From: Kudoa neothunni
Taxonomy: Eukaryota > Cnidaria
Direction: 5' to 3'
Length of the DNA stretch: 64,000 nucleotides
NCBI GenBank assembly: GCA_964304625.1
Contig: OZ199839.1
Span: 2,914,001 to 2,978,000, forward strand
Shown in pieces: positions 24,001-36,638 of this stretch. Each line of letters begins with the position of its first letter. The first letter of the stretch is position 1. Made by a program: the position numbers and the translations under genes. The notes beneath the pieces were generated by a model. That model was given only the letters and a program-made list of their open reading frames with translations. It made no database searches and was not told the DNA's origin.

Positions 24001-27000
24001 AAATTTATCTCCAATATTTCTATGTTTAATTGTGAAATATGAACATGTTCTAAAATAAATTTAGCATTAGAACGGAATGCGCATTAAATTTTGAATTAAA
24101 AAACACGATATTGTCAAACGATTTTTGGAGCATACCTTTGAATATATCAGAAAATAGATTTCATATTATTGAATTATAAAATTAAATAAATGAAGTATCC
24201 AAACACTGTAGACTGTTGTCAAAAGAAATATATACAAAAATTTTGTTGTGTATGTAATTACGCACGCGCCATCGAATTCACTTTAATAGAAACATATTTA
24301 CGGAAATTTTGAAATTTCGAGATATTTAAAAAATCTTTTTATATATTAAATGAACTTCAAAATTTATTGTCATTTAAAAATCACTATTTGATTTATTTTG
24401 ATTTATTGAGCGGATTAATATTCATCTATTCCAAAATCATTTCAGTTTAGTTTAACTAAAATAATATTTTAATTAAACTATATAGAGTAATTGCGTATTA
24501 TTGTTTTTTGGAATTGGCGTATTAAATGTTCTTTCAGTTTAGGGAGATTAATCCAAAATCGATGCGCGAACGCCCTAATGTTAAATTATTATGTAAATTT
24601 TAAGTTTCACAAGAATGAATGAAACCTTAAAATTGGTATTAATAAATCATTGAATCGTGATACAATAGATAACCATTTTTACGTTACATTTGAGGGGAAA
24701 AAGTGCGTAAAACTAACAAGTCACGTGATTATATATGGGCTATTTTCCAAGTTATTTTAGTTCCGATTGACTTAACATTCACATAATAATCTAAAATTAA
24801 AATAAAGACTTCCCATTTAATATTAATAAAGTACGCGGTATTTTTAGAAAACTACGTAAAATTGGTTACTCATTTAAACTGTTAATCCGCTAGACACTCA
24901 ATTTTAATCCGCCTGGAGGAAAATTCCATATTTAGCTTTACGTGGGTATTCGAATAAAAAGTTATATAATAACAATATAAATTGTAAAAAAAATCTTGGT
25001 ACATATTCGCGCACCTATCTCAAACAAAATGTTGATGTGTGGACTTCGAAAAAATCAAGTAACGCCGTTGATCTCACTATATTTTTATAACCGACATAAT
25101 GTTAAGAAATATTAGAAAAAAGATTATGAGAATGAAATCTAAAAATTCTTATCTTGGGGTCGATTAGCTGAAATTTACCCCATACACAAACATTAAAACG
25201 TAACCTAAAATAAAAATATTACAGAATTTTCTTAATTCAAAAAATAAAGTTCAAAGGCTTTTACCATAATCACGCATGTTAACAATGCGATCAAACGCTC
25301 CCAAGTATTGGAGGAGTACAATTTAATCAATTCAATAAACACAAATAAGGCGTTTAAACTAATGATTAAATGCAGGCGGAAAATGATGTCAACAATATAC
25401 TTGAACCGATTTCTGTGTAAGAACCGCCTTATAACGATGATCCATGGGGAAACTGATTTGTGTTTCAGCCCACAATTTTTTATCACTGTGTTTGAGGATG
25501 GTCCTGTTGATTTCGGCTTTGATTGATTTTTTGAGGTACATACCACTGGCAACTGTTCTATAGTAGGAGTAGACTTTTTCGGCCAATTTATACACTAGCT
25601 GTTCAAAAATGAGATTGACTTCGGCTTCGATTTCATCATATAAATATCTCCTTTTCAGTACAGTTAATGCATATTGAGCACTATCATTGTAGAGATCCAA
25701 CACAAAAAGTAGATTTTCAATGAGCGAAGGATCCGAAGTGTCTATTATGTGACTGGCAAATATCCAAGGGACAGAAGCTTCGATGGGATATTGAATTTTC
25801 GAGCTCGATGCCATTTCCAAATAGAATTCACGAAACCAAAACAGCCCCAAATTTCCACAAGACTGCAACGTCTTGCGGTAGTTTAACAACCCAATATATA
25901 GCGGAATTTTGGTGATAAATGTGTTGATCGCTGACAGCATGGAATTGTCCATTTGTTTTCGATAATCAGAATTGTGCAAAATAGAATACAGAGTTGTTGT
26001 AACCATGTATATTTGGGTGGTTAGAGGACCGACACATTTATAATTTAGTGATCCACTGGAACTGGGTTCAACCTTTTTTTTAATAGTAGCTCCCCTTTTC
26101 ACATCAACTAAACTGTTGCCGCAAGCCACGTCCAAGCATGAATCTTTGATTCCCGTCAAAGTCCTGCAAACAAGTTAAAATTATAAATCGTCTTGTCATT
26201 TGAATTAAAATATTGAGGTTACTAACATTTTCAGTATTTCAAGCTTGCTACTTCGTTTCATTTTGCTCAACATTGTGGTGATCTCATTGACAATAAACCC
26301 TTGAAATGCCGCATAGATATAGGAAGCGATAGCGGGAGTGGCCAATGTTTCCATGTCCAACAAAATGTTGTACAAGCTTTTGATAAAGGTGATCGCATGA
26401 ACCATAGCAACTTTTTCGTCATTAGAATAGTTGTATCTGGTGAGCAACTCATAGGCATCAGGAACTTCGCTGTTGTCACCTGTGTTACTAACAGTAGCAG
26501 GATTTACCATTTTCCAAGCATACTACAACAATGCCAACATCAAAACCTATTCGATTTCTCACACGCACAAAAAACTCACATATGAATGGATGTATTCGGT
26601 GAGTTTTGCAAGGTAGGAAAACGCTTCTTGCACAGAATTGAAAATTTCAGACGCTTCGTCCACTGTGAATTTATCTTTAGACGAGAATCCTGTCTGTATG
26701 AATAGAAAAATAAGATTAGATCACATTAGATGTACAATAAGGTTCCGCGACAAGCCTCCTCAAACAAAATTGAAATGTTCAGAGCTCAAAAATTACTTAT
26801 ATTTTATTTCAAAATATTAGCTTTCTTATTTAAACGTGAAATATAAGGCTATTTTTCTCTTTCTACTGTATAATCGTTCGATTACTAATCAAAAATTTAA
26901 ATTATACCAAACTTTTACAATAACATTGTGTAGGGTAATTAAAGTAAAGTTGTTCGAGTGAAACAATCTCGTATATAAATATTGTGTTGTTCTAGAAGTT

Positions 27001-30000
27001 TCAGCAGTGCGTAGAAAAATAATAATAATTACCCCCTATTATTTGTTTGATGTTGATAAAGAATTTTAAAAATCTTACAGTAATCAACAAATTTTTTAAT
27101 GAGTTTCAAATTTTACTCGAAGCGCAATATGATTTTATGTAAGCATACAAAAATACATCAAAATATTTATAAACTGAAAGATTTTGAATAAAAATTAATT
27201 AACAATATTAAACAACTGTACAGTCAATAAACAAAGCCGTTGTAATTTAGTACATTGATCACCTATTTTTACATTTTTACATTTCTTAATTTAGTTATTT
27301 AAGCCGATGAATAATAGTTGGATTAGAAAATCTTAAAATTTAACAAAATAAATACAGTAGGTGACCGACAATACGAACTTTCATCAACACGACGTATTCA
27401 CGGTTTATGTTAGGTGATACGTTTTGTACTATTTTTATGGTTGTAAGGAGATAAAAATCTTTAAAAATATTTTTTAATTAACCCAGGCAAATTCAAATAT
27501 GTTATGTCACGTGACTAGCGGATAGTAGGCACTTTTTCGGTTAACTACACAGATTTTATTTTTGTTAATTGGGAACGAGGGTATAATTTAATTTTAAACA
27601 ACTGTTGAATTTTCGTATGAATATTAGAAATAATGGAAAATTACTCCAAAATGCATCTAAAAGCACAATAATAATCGTCATTAGACATTTTGCAATATAC
27701 GCTGTATCCATATTAAATATTAAATAGTAAGATAAATTTTTTTAAAATTTTTAGGGTCAAACTATAATAACTTAATTTCAAGTAGCGCCAAAATAAATAT
27801 GAAGTAGAATAACATTAATAATCTCACAGAACTGATTATTTATTAAATTTTATCCCAACGTAAGAGGATATAAATATTTTATCAAAAAATGAGGTTCACA
27901 CAAGATTTGCCAATCATTTTTCGACCAAATAACCTTAATAATGAATTTTTAGCTATTCTAATCTAAAAATAAGTTGTATAACTAATTCTGAAAAATAAAG
28001 AAAACGCAAATAAAAATAACTGAGCGCATATTTTAACTGCATACTATCGGTTATTTACTGTACGTAACATTAATTTTTCAAACGAAAAATGAAAGTGGCT
28101 ATTGACACGGTATATAATAATCAGGCGATATTAGTTTAGACTATATTTAATTATTCCCGTCCCGGCGCTTCATTCAAAGAGATCAGAAACAATTATAGTA
28201 GATTCTAAAAAATCAAATCTGCATATAACCGATGAAATTAAACAATTATAATCGCGCACGCATGTATGATAACTTCGGACTAAAATTTCCTGTGCTAATA
28301 ATCTTTGTCTTGCAAAATATTAGCTGAACGTTTACCTAATCCACCTCTATTTAATTTTCCATAATATATTTATTTAATTGTTAATTTAACCTTCTAAATA
28401 AAATGGGGTAAATTTTTCAGCTACATAGAAGGGTAATTTGCACCTAATATCGATTCTACAAAGTATAATTTGATGAAGACAAATCTATGATCATACTTTA
28501 ATATTAATCAGACATTCGCTAATCACAATATGATATTGGAATATTGCATTTAAAATCAAGCATCCATGTCGAAGCACAATGGTCGTAATATCGTAGCGTC
28601 GTGTAGTATAACAAAAATTTAAACTTCATAAAAACGTTATTTCGGATATATATCAGCAAAATAATTTTGTACGCAAACAGCATAATAAAAGTAAGAAATT
28701 TAAAGCGGCACCCTAATCAATAATCAGTAACCAGTAACCATGACAATCGAAGATTTAATCATTTATTAAATCTTTGTATTTTTTTCGTAGAACGCGAAAC
28801 TATGCGCTAAATTCCATAAAGAATAACAACAATTTATTATATCACAAAAAATGCAGGAACGTTACCGAATAACAAAAATTTAACCAACTCCCTACCGATA
28901 TTTTAATTTTAGTTTTTACGAGCTGATACGAAAGATTATTAAATCTAACTGGATGAAATTTTATAACATCGATTAACGTGATAGTCACCAAGCCAATTGA
29001 CCAAATACTATTCGTATGAAATTAATCGGGATCATTAGCAACCAAAGTTCAATAGAAGATACCCGTTTTAATGATTTTTAATGGTTTGAGGAGTATCACG
29101 CGGTCAATCAATCAAAAATACGTTAATAGGATTGTTGTGACTATTACGAAGAACCTCCGCTTTACATTTGCCTAAATTTGCCAAGATCTTAAACTGAGTA
29201 GATTGGATCGAAGCAATATAGGCTGGCAGATTGTATTTGGGTTCTAACGATTTGATGAATTGGGTGTCATTCAGATTGAACATATCGTTCATATTAGCAG
29301 TTTGGATCTTTTTCAACACAGACATTGTGTTAATTTGCATATCACCGATCATTGGTACAACAACACTATCCTACAAAACAATCACATAACAACTGTTTAA
29401 CATCAAAATATTCACTAAGTGAATAATTACTTTGATAATTTTCTCAATTCTTGAGCATGGGAATTCTTTTTTCTTTTCACATTTGGATAATGGCATTCCT
29501 GGATTATCCAATAAAAATAGACATGATAAAATTCCCTACATTCACAATAACAACAATCATCAATACCGGCAATTGTGATGCAACCAATTAAACTCACTCT
29601 TATGTGTTGATATTTTTCGTTGGGATCGAACCATTGCTCTTTCTCTAAGAGTGTACACGAAGCGGTGATCATTTCGAAAATAAGCGAATGAGAATTGGGA
29701 CTGACACTTAGCTTGTTTTTTATGGCGGCTAAAATCTGTTGATTTTGTGCAAGAAACATCGAAATTTTGTTGGCATTTTCAGCGTCACGAAGAAGAGGAC
29801 TCAATTTTTTTTTATCAACAACCATTTGACCATATCTTAAATATGAGAGTCATTCCAATTGATCAATCCATAAAATACCTTTTGAAAGTGGAAAAATCAT
29901 TTTTAATAGAAACTTTAGTGTCTTTCAAGTTGTCCAACAAAAAAAACATGTCCATCACTTTCATCATAGTATGAAGAATACCACTGGATATCGACTCTTT

Positions 30001-30427
30001 TCTTTCCATTAAACTTTGAAGTGAACAAAAACTCATCAACAAATGAAGGAATGGCCTCATCCAACACAAAACGTACAAAATCGAATATGAGTTTTATTTC
30101 TGTCTCCAACACATCATGGACAGTTTGGTAGTACTCCGCTTTGTCCATATCATCTCGCAGTGAGGGAATTGTTTGTGAAATCGATCTCCACGAATACAAC
30201 ATAGACCCGTAGGTTACCACACCAGTGTGAATAAAGTTGTTGAAGTTGTTGAGAATTGTGGCCTCTTCAAGAAACCGACTTGCACAATTCACAAACGCAT
30301 TTCTGTCCTCAAAATTAGAGTCCAAATCCACCTCGTATGTGAGGTCGAGATTTTTTGTCTGTATAACAATCCTTTCGGTATCCGCCATGGATCCAAGTCT
30401 TGTTAATGAATCTTTTATTTGCTCCAT
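21059..30427 (-). CDS. CYFIP: CYFIP (Sra-1/PIR121), WAVE complex subunit
   Basis: Fourteen exons from 30427 downward: 29879-30427, 29598-29835, 29431-29535, 29122-29370, 26580-26693, 26227-26522, 25401-26163, 23271-23678, 22359-22502, 22205-22306, 22033-22152, 21835-21978, 21378-21767, 21059-21256. About 1,272 aa, against 1,253 in human CYFIP1. Landmarks: SNFEDRNAFV near the N-terminus, VVVPMIGDMQ, RYNYSNDEK, VGPLTTQIYMV, LYNDSAQYALTVL and YDEIEAEVNL, ITLHTLWDLVNDFIPNY, IEQIFGDGLIWCGQT. CYFIP is the Rac1-binding scaffold of the WAVE regulatory complex, driving Arp2/3 actin assembly, and also binds eIF4E in some animals. In exon 1 the frame breaks at the A5 run 30027-30031 (T5 in the coding sense): removing one base gives FVDEFCSLQSLMERK, aligned without gaps to human FCGEVRRLCHAERRK. 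This may be an assembly error or a real lesion. The introns at 26694-29121, 23679-25400 and 22503-23270 are long; the others 43-121 nt. Confidence 0.93.
27355..28060. mobile_element. TA-flanked MITE (mariner/pogo type) in CYFIP intron
   Basis: 706 bp between TA dinucleotides (27353-27354, 28061-28062). Terminal inverted repeats: left CAGTAGGTGACCGACAATAC, right (reverse complement) CAGTAAATAACCGATAGTAT. No open frame, so non-autonomous. A second copy in inverted orientation lies at about 35968-36638 and a partial one ends at 20112. Confidence 0.75.
28390..28432. mobile_element. 43-bp remnant of a piggyBac-like element
   Basis: CCTTCTAAATAAAATGGGGT joined directly to a right end AAATTTTTCAGCTACATAGAAGG, flanked by TTAA (28386-28389) and GTAA. 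The two halves match the two ends of the element at 17348-18335, so this is an element with its entire interior missing. Confidence 0.6.
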
Positions 30428-33400
30428 GAGGTTATGATCGTTCCTGTAATAGCAGTTTTCAGCTTAGACGGGCAGTCGAATTATAATATAGATCTAAATA
30501 AATCAATAAATTAAAAGAGGCCACATCAACATCACATTGTTGCTTACATTCAGAATTATAAAATAACTTTATCAACTGCAACCAGTCAATAATATATCCC
30601 TATTAATGGCTTTTATTGCTGCTTAATATGAATAGGATAAGAGAAGATTTTGCGAGTGATCACGCAAATAAAATAAAATGATTCACTATCCGATGTTAAT
30701 CTCCTTATCCTTGCGCATGAGCCTGCTCATGTTAGTTATTGATTGCAATCAACTCTATGCTACATTACATTGGATGAGGTTTTTATTTGAAGGAATACAT
30801 TATTTTAATTCCAGTTATATTAAAGTTAACAATGTTGCAGATCGATATAATATGAATCAATTATCTGTGGACTTAATATTGATGCATTAAACAAACATAA
30901 CGAATTCTATAATCTTTTCGTGTGTGATAATGTGTTCTTCTACAATTAATTTGAATGAGATTAGGGTCTTATGATTTTAAAGATAAATTTTTTTATGTAT
31001 TATTTTTATGATACTAATCAACTAAAATTATAGTTAATATGAAACATTATTTCAATATAACCACTATGGAGAATAATCGAAACTTCCAAAGGTTTTATCA
31101 TTGGTGTAATTCATACACCAATAAAATATGTTCAAACTCGACAAAGAGCCGAAAAAAAAAACTTCATAATACTAAGTTAGTTCATCAATAACCCACGTCT
31201 TTCCATTTAATCTGGTTAAACAATATAATGACAAATTTATAAAAAGTTATAAAAAATCTATAGATAGAATAGTGAGACAATTACCAATTATTACACGAAT
31301 TAATCCTCATTAATCTGTCTCGATGTATTACGCCGTAAATCCCGCATGCTGTCGTTAAATTAACAATGTGATGTTCAACTGCCTATCAGGTACGTAACAA
31401 TTCTACGAAACACCTAAAATATGTTATTTTTAATTTTAATAGTTTGTATTAATATAAACTATGAAAATTAATTTCCGAGGCCACTTTTACGTAATAGTAA
31501 TGGCGCATTTAACGGCTAATAAAATAACAAAATTTGGTATGATAACGTGATTTTTTTGTATTTATTTTATCGCAATTACTTTTAGTAATATTTTTCAAGT
31601 TGAAGCATTCGTAAATTTTTCCAAATATCTCAAAAATAATGTTTCTCGGATTTTTCGTAATAATCCGGTATTTATTTTGATAAGCCGAATTATAATCTCT
31701 TTATTATGATTAAACAACTTCAAACGGCTGTTACCTTAAAATTTTTAAACTAAGTTACCATAGTACATTTTTTCATATTGAAAAATATTATTTATATGAA
31801 AGTTTGATTAATATAAAATATATGCTTATATTACACGATATTTTCAAAAATTATCATAAGTTTAAAACGTAAATAATAGCTTTTAAATAAATATTCAAAT
31901 ATATTTAATCATTTGTTAGTTTATAATGTTTGTATGAGACAAATAAAGTGTATGACGGGGAATTAATCGAGTTTTTGGTTAAAAATTCACACGTGTTTTT
32001 TCTCTTAATCAAATAACACTAAATTTTAAATTCAATGATACATTTAAAGTGATAAATAATATATTTTTTTTGAAATATATTGTTAATATTTTGGTGGTTC
32101 CATCGTTTTTGGACTTTTTTGGTGCGATGGTTGGTTAGGAGGATTGCATACAAACCTTATTACTAATGTGCAATCAATAGCGGCATAAGGCACGGTATCG
32201 ATCCCCTTTAGGCTATGACTCAATGGAATAAACCTTGTCCGCGATTATTCATTAATTTAGAATTTTTTATTATTTTGAATTATCCTCTATAATTCTCCAA
32301 GAGATAATCATTTTCAATATTTATTTAAAGAATTCTGAAGATTAAAAGGATCAAATGAACTATTTGAGATATGCAAAGCAAGAACAACAATCTTTTTGTC
32401 ATATATAAAATTAAACCATAAAAAATCAGTTTTGGGCATCATGTATTATTATTTTTTTCACTATCAAGATAAAATTATATAATAGATGCTAAAATACAAC
32501 GAATTGTGCATTGTCAAGAGTTAGTTATAAATTTAAATTGAATATAAACGTTAAAGCACCATTATAGGAGATAATTAAATTGTTGGAAACTTCAATTCAA
32601 TGTAAAAGATAATCTAATCAAATATAGAACATTATTAAATTAATGATAACAGTTTTTATGTGAAAAAGCCTATTTAAACTCATATATTAATAATAACTCA
32701 ACGAAAAATCATTAGAATTCCAATCGCATTTGATTAACACGATAAAAATGAACTTCCAATTTCAGACATTTTAAAAAATTATAACTATCGTATAAAAATT
32801 TACGAACATTTTAAGTCGTTTAAGATGTGTATAGCGTTTTTAATCATTTTGTATGGCAATAATTTATAATCTCAAATTATGTGTTTTATTTAAAACTAGG
32901 GGGAACTGCCTAGCGTTGTTTGGGGAAGATTTTTCATACATACGTTTCTTAACAATATTGAAAAAATATATTGAAGTCGTAAATTAACACATAGAAGAAA
33001 AATAACTAAAAATTTTTAAGCGGCATACTTTCAACGATTTGGATTGACGAAATTTAAATTATGATCATTTCTGTGAAGGAACTTATCAATCCTAGCGTTC
33101 ATTTAAAAATTTAGTGACCCGGCACCAAAGCTAAATAATTTAAAGTTGGCTTCATTTTTTTCTACGTTCTCGAATTATTTAAATTACCTTAAAGTGTTGT
33201 CAAAAATGTTATTTTTTAGCCTGTGGATGTTTCAATGCCAATTCTGGTCTAACTCAAAAAGTTTTTGCCATGCTTCTCTGCGAAGATAAAAAAAGATATA
33301 GAAATAGAAGAAAATTTACGATAATTGATTCTTAACGCTCAAATTATTATCCCTTGTCCCGGCATGAACATTAATGCACTATTTCTCACAAACAATTTCG

Positions 33401-34439
33401 GATCGAGTCAATATCAACATAAATAATTCAAATAATTAGATGATGTAAAAGTACAACCACCTGAATTGAATTTAATCACAGAAACTTAAACTTACCGAGT
33501 GACCTCCACAAGATCCACAGACCCAGCATTTGCATTATAATGCTTCAGTCTATCCTATTATAGCATGCTCTGCCAATTAGTTATTCATAAAACATATATA
33601 GATTTTTTATCACATATCAAACCATTAATAGAACTTTAAAATATACTTATCAAGTCATGTACGTTAAAACTCCACAAATAAGCAGTGTATTTGCACAAAA
33701 CCCCAAATATACACGCTAACATTATATAAAAAGTCAGATGATATCGCCTAATTTAAATTTGATATAGTATACAAGGAGGTAAGTTAACTTCAACCTACTA
33801 TCAGCAGATCATAAGCATGTGTAAATCAATTGTTGAACCCAAGCAATCCGATCAACAAACTTTTAATCGACAAAATCACAATTTTTTAAACACTTTCGGA
33901 ACATTTCATAGTGTGAAAATGATTGAAAGATTTTTAAAAACATTATGATTTTTAAAAAATTTCATAAATGTCACGCTATAAGGAAAACATGTTTGCGCGC
34001 GTGCGTATTTGACGACACACACATGGACACTTAAGCTTTATACGTATAGTAGATAAGCATACTCTTCCGTGTGAAAGATATATTTAGTGTATTAGAAAAA
34101 TGAACATATATAACAAGAAATTGCTGTATATGACAAACTTTAGGAGAGATGTAAAATCTTTTGTAAATATGGCGTTATTAGCTTCATATGTCACAAATAA
34201 GTCCAATCGGCGTGCTTATCATATATAGAAAACTCTATACTTTCACTAACGGATTCTCATTATACAGTAAGTAACAAACTTTCCTCGCGCGCAAAAATAA
34301 AAAAATAAACCTATTTAAAGAAATTAATTTCATTTATACAATCATCTACTTTTATCGAAATAATGTGTTATTTGTAATTATATTTTTAAACACTTAAATG
34401 AATCTTTCGATGATATAAATTCTATTTATCGTTTATCTT
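30428..34439. other. Intergenic, no gene seen
   Basis: About 4 kb upstream of CYFIP without supported coding sequence. The CYFIP promoter should lie in the first few hundred bases but no motif stands out. About 32090-32230 is less AT-rich than its surroundings and remains unexplained. Confidence 0.45.
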
Positions 34440-35280
34440 CAGTTGCAAAATTATCAGATTCAACAACCAAAGGAGTAAGCTCGTCAAAGTGTTTCGATGT
34501 AGGCATTAATGACTTCCTCTTGAATGAATAATCTTGGAATTTCCAGCTGATAATTCTTTATTGCTAAAATTAATATTTGATGAACGCTTGTATTCATTGG
34601 TTGCAGGAAACCGATATTTTCTGAAGCAATTAAATACAATATCCTTTGAAACACACACCGTCCCATGATTTTTTAATTAGGAACGATGTTTTAAGCGAAT
34701 CTTGGGAGGGATGTATATCACTGCTAACTGCAGCCATATGGCTTTCTATTAAATTATTTTTGTAATTTTATTTGAATGAGAAAATGACTCCATGGTCTAA
34801 TAGTTGCAAAACGCTAGTTGAATTTTTTTGTAAGGGATATAAGAGAGATATTGGATAAATGAATTTCGGCGTGGCAAGTGGTATTATTAAGAAGTGGTAA
34901 ACTTTCTTGTATTTCGCTTTGAATACGTTGTCAAACTTAGAAAAATATTTGTTAAATGTTTCTCTAAGCATCCATTCTTTCCTCTTTGATTTGTATTTTA
35001 CTATAAATGTTTTATTTAGCATTTTTAAAACAACGTGGTTTTTGTGATTTCCAATCACAAGAGATTCAATGAAATCTCCAGGTAGATGTATGCAGCAAAC
35101 CAGTAACTATTTTTTAGATTTTTTTCTCCCGACAAAACATAGCAGTAAAAATAATGGACCTCTTTGTTGTTAATAAAATAATGCAGTATCGTCAAGCTTA
35201 TAGATACGGTCATCGTTGTTACCTGTGACTTTGTCAACACAAGCAGCATCACCATGGGTAATGATATTTTTAAATTCCAT
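34440..35280 (-). CDS. Unrecognised protein-coding locus, exon structure unresolved
   Basis: Three stretches with coding-like composition follow each other on the minus strand: 35280 to about 35060 (begins MEFKNIITHGDAACVDKVT), 35058-34768 (IGNHKNHVVLKMLNKTF, then lysine-rich with FNKYFSKFDNVFKAKYKK), and 34666 to about 34440 (GRCVFQRILYLIASENIG, ending VVESDNFATEDK). A 55-nt intron inside the first stretch joins KVT to EVHYFYCYVL in frame, but I could not join the second and third stretches with consistent phase. The RILYLIASENIG..ILILAIKNY segment faintly recalls a histone-fold helix pair (as in SAGA Tad1), too weak to name. It may be a gene with unseen exons or a pseudogene. Confidence 0.35.
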
Positions 35281-35967
35281 CGTGATTTAAAACCATGAAA
35301 TCAATCATGAGTCATTAATATGCTTAGCTTCAATTGGTTTCTTTCATATACGATACCATGAAAAGATAGTTCAAATATTTTTATCTCAAATAACTCACCC
35401 AGTCATATACTAAAGTTTCGATGTTGTGATTTGAACATTGTTTAAAATTTTTTCTCTCTGAAGAAGCCAAATCAATTTATAAGATAAAACCATATCTTTC
35501 TTTATAATCAAGTTGATATCTAGAGGAGAAATAGAAGGGAGCTTAAATTTACGAAAAGTGATATTTTTGCACTCCTGTTTAGTATACTTTAAAAAAATCA
35601 ATAAATTTTTATTTTAGTTTTATTATTTCCCCCTTTTTAAATTTTCTACACATTATAAATGAAAAAAAAATGCACACCACTAAATCAGCCTATAGCTGAA
35701 AAGTTACGGATAATTGGTTAAGCGCCAATAATAGGAAAAAATCACTTTCCAATGTTCAATTTTTAAAATTTTTGTAAATTATTATTAAAATCGACAAATA
35801 AAATCAAATGTATGGTTTAAAATATTAGAGTAATATTTTAAGGGGAGAAAGTCTGAAGTTGCCGAACATTGGTTACCTACTGTATATACACAGCAAAAAT
35901 TTATTTTAAGCAACTATCAATCTGAAATAAATAAACATAAGTCACAAACATAAACAGATAAGTATTA
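35281..35967. other. Intergenic, no gene seen
   Basis: A 63-codon minus-strand frame at 35410-35601 (IIKKDMVLSYKLIWLLQ) could be an exon of the neighbouring unresolved locus or chance. Nothing else stands out. Confidence 0.35.
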
Positions 35968-36638
35968 CAATAATTAGCCGATAGTATGCAGTAAAAATGT
36001 GCGCTCAGTTATTTTTGTGTTTTTTCTACTTTTCAGCTTTAGTAATACAACTTCTTTTTAAATTAGAATAGCTCAAAATTCATTATTAAGTTTATTTATT
36101 CGAAAAATAATTTGTAAATTTTGTTTAAACCATATTTGTTGATAAAATATTTATAACATTTTACATTGGGATAAAATTTAGTAAATAGTCAGTTCTATGA
36201 AATTATAAATGTTATTTTATTTCTTATTTATTTTTAACCACATATGAAAAAAAAAAGTTTTTATGTTTTGATTCTAAAAATATTAAAAAATTTCACCTTA
36301 CTATTTAATTTTGATATAGTGTATACTGCAAAATGTCTAATGACGACTATCATTGTGCTTTTAAATATATTTTGGGATAATTTTCTATTATTCCTAATAT
36401 TCGTACGAAAATTCAACAGTTGAAATTTAAATTTTACCCTCGTTCCCAATAAACAAAAATAAAATACGTGTTATCCGTTAATCCCGTGATATACCATATT
36501 GGAATTTTCCTAGGTTAATTTAAAAATATTTTGAAGAATTTTACCTTCTTACAATCATGAAAACATTATAAAATGTATCATTTAATATAAACTTAGAATA
36601 CGTTGTATTAATGAAAGTGCATATTATCTGAATATTCT
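35968..36638. mobile_element. TA-flanked MITE, inverted copy
   Basis: Reverse-oriented relative of 27355-28060, similar along its whole length (for example GCAAAATGTCTAATGACGA against TCGTCATTAGACATTTTGC, and ACCCTCGTTCCCAAT). It is preceded by TA; the left end CAATAATTAGCCGATAGTAT is mutated from CAGTA. The right end is more worn and is placed approximately. Confidence 0.65.

Noticed and set aside
32090-32230. Possible small RNA gene in a less AT-rich patch
   Set aside because: No tRNA arms, no snRNA Sm-site context and no stable stem I could draw with confidence.
33490-33580. Minus-strand Cys-rich CKCWVCGSCGG reading before a GTAAG
   Set aside because: The frame has a stop immediately upstream and no acceptor between, so no exon can be supported.
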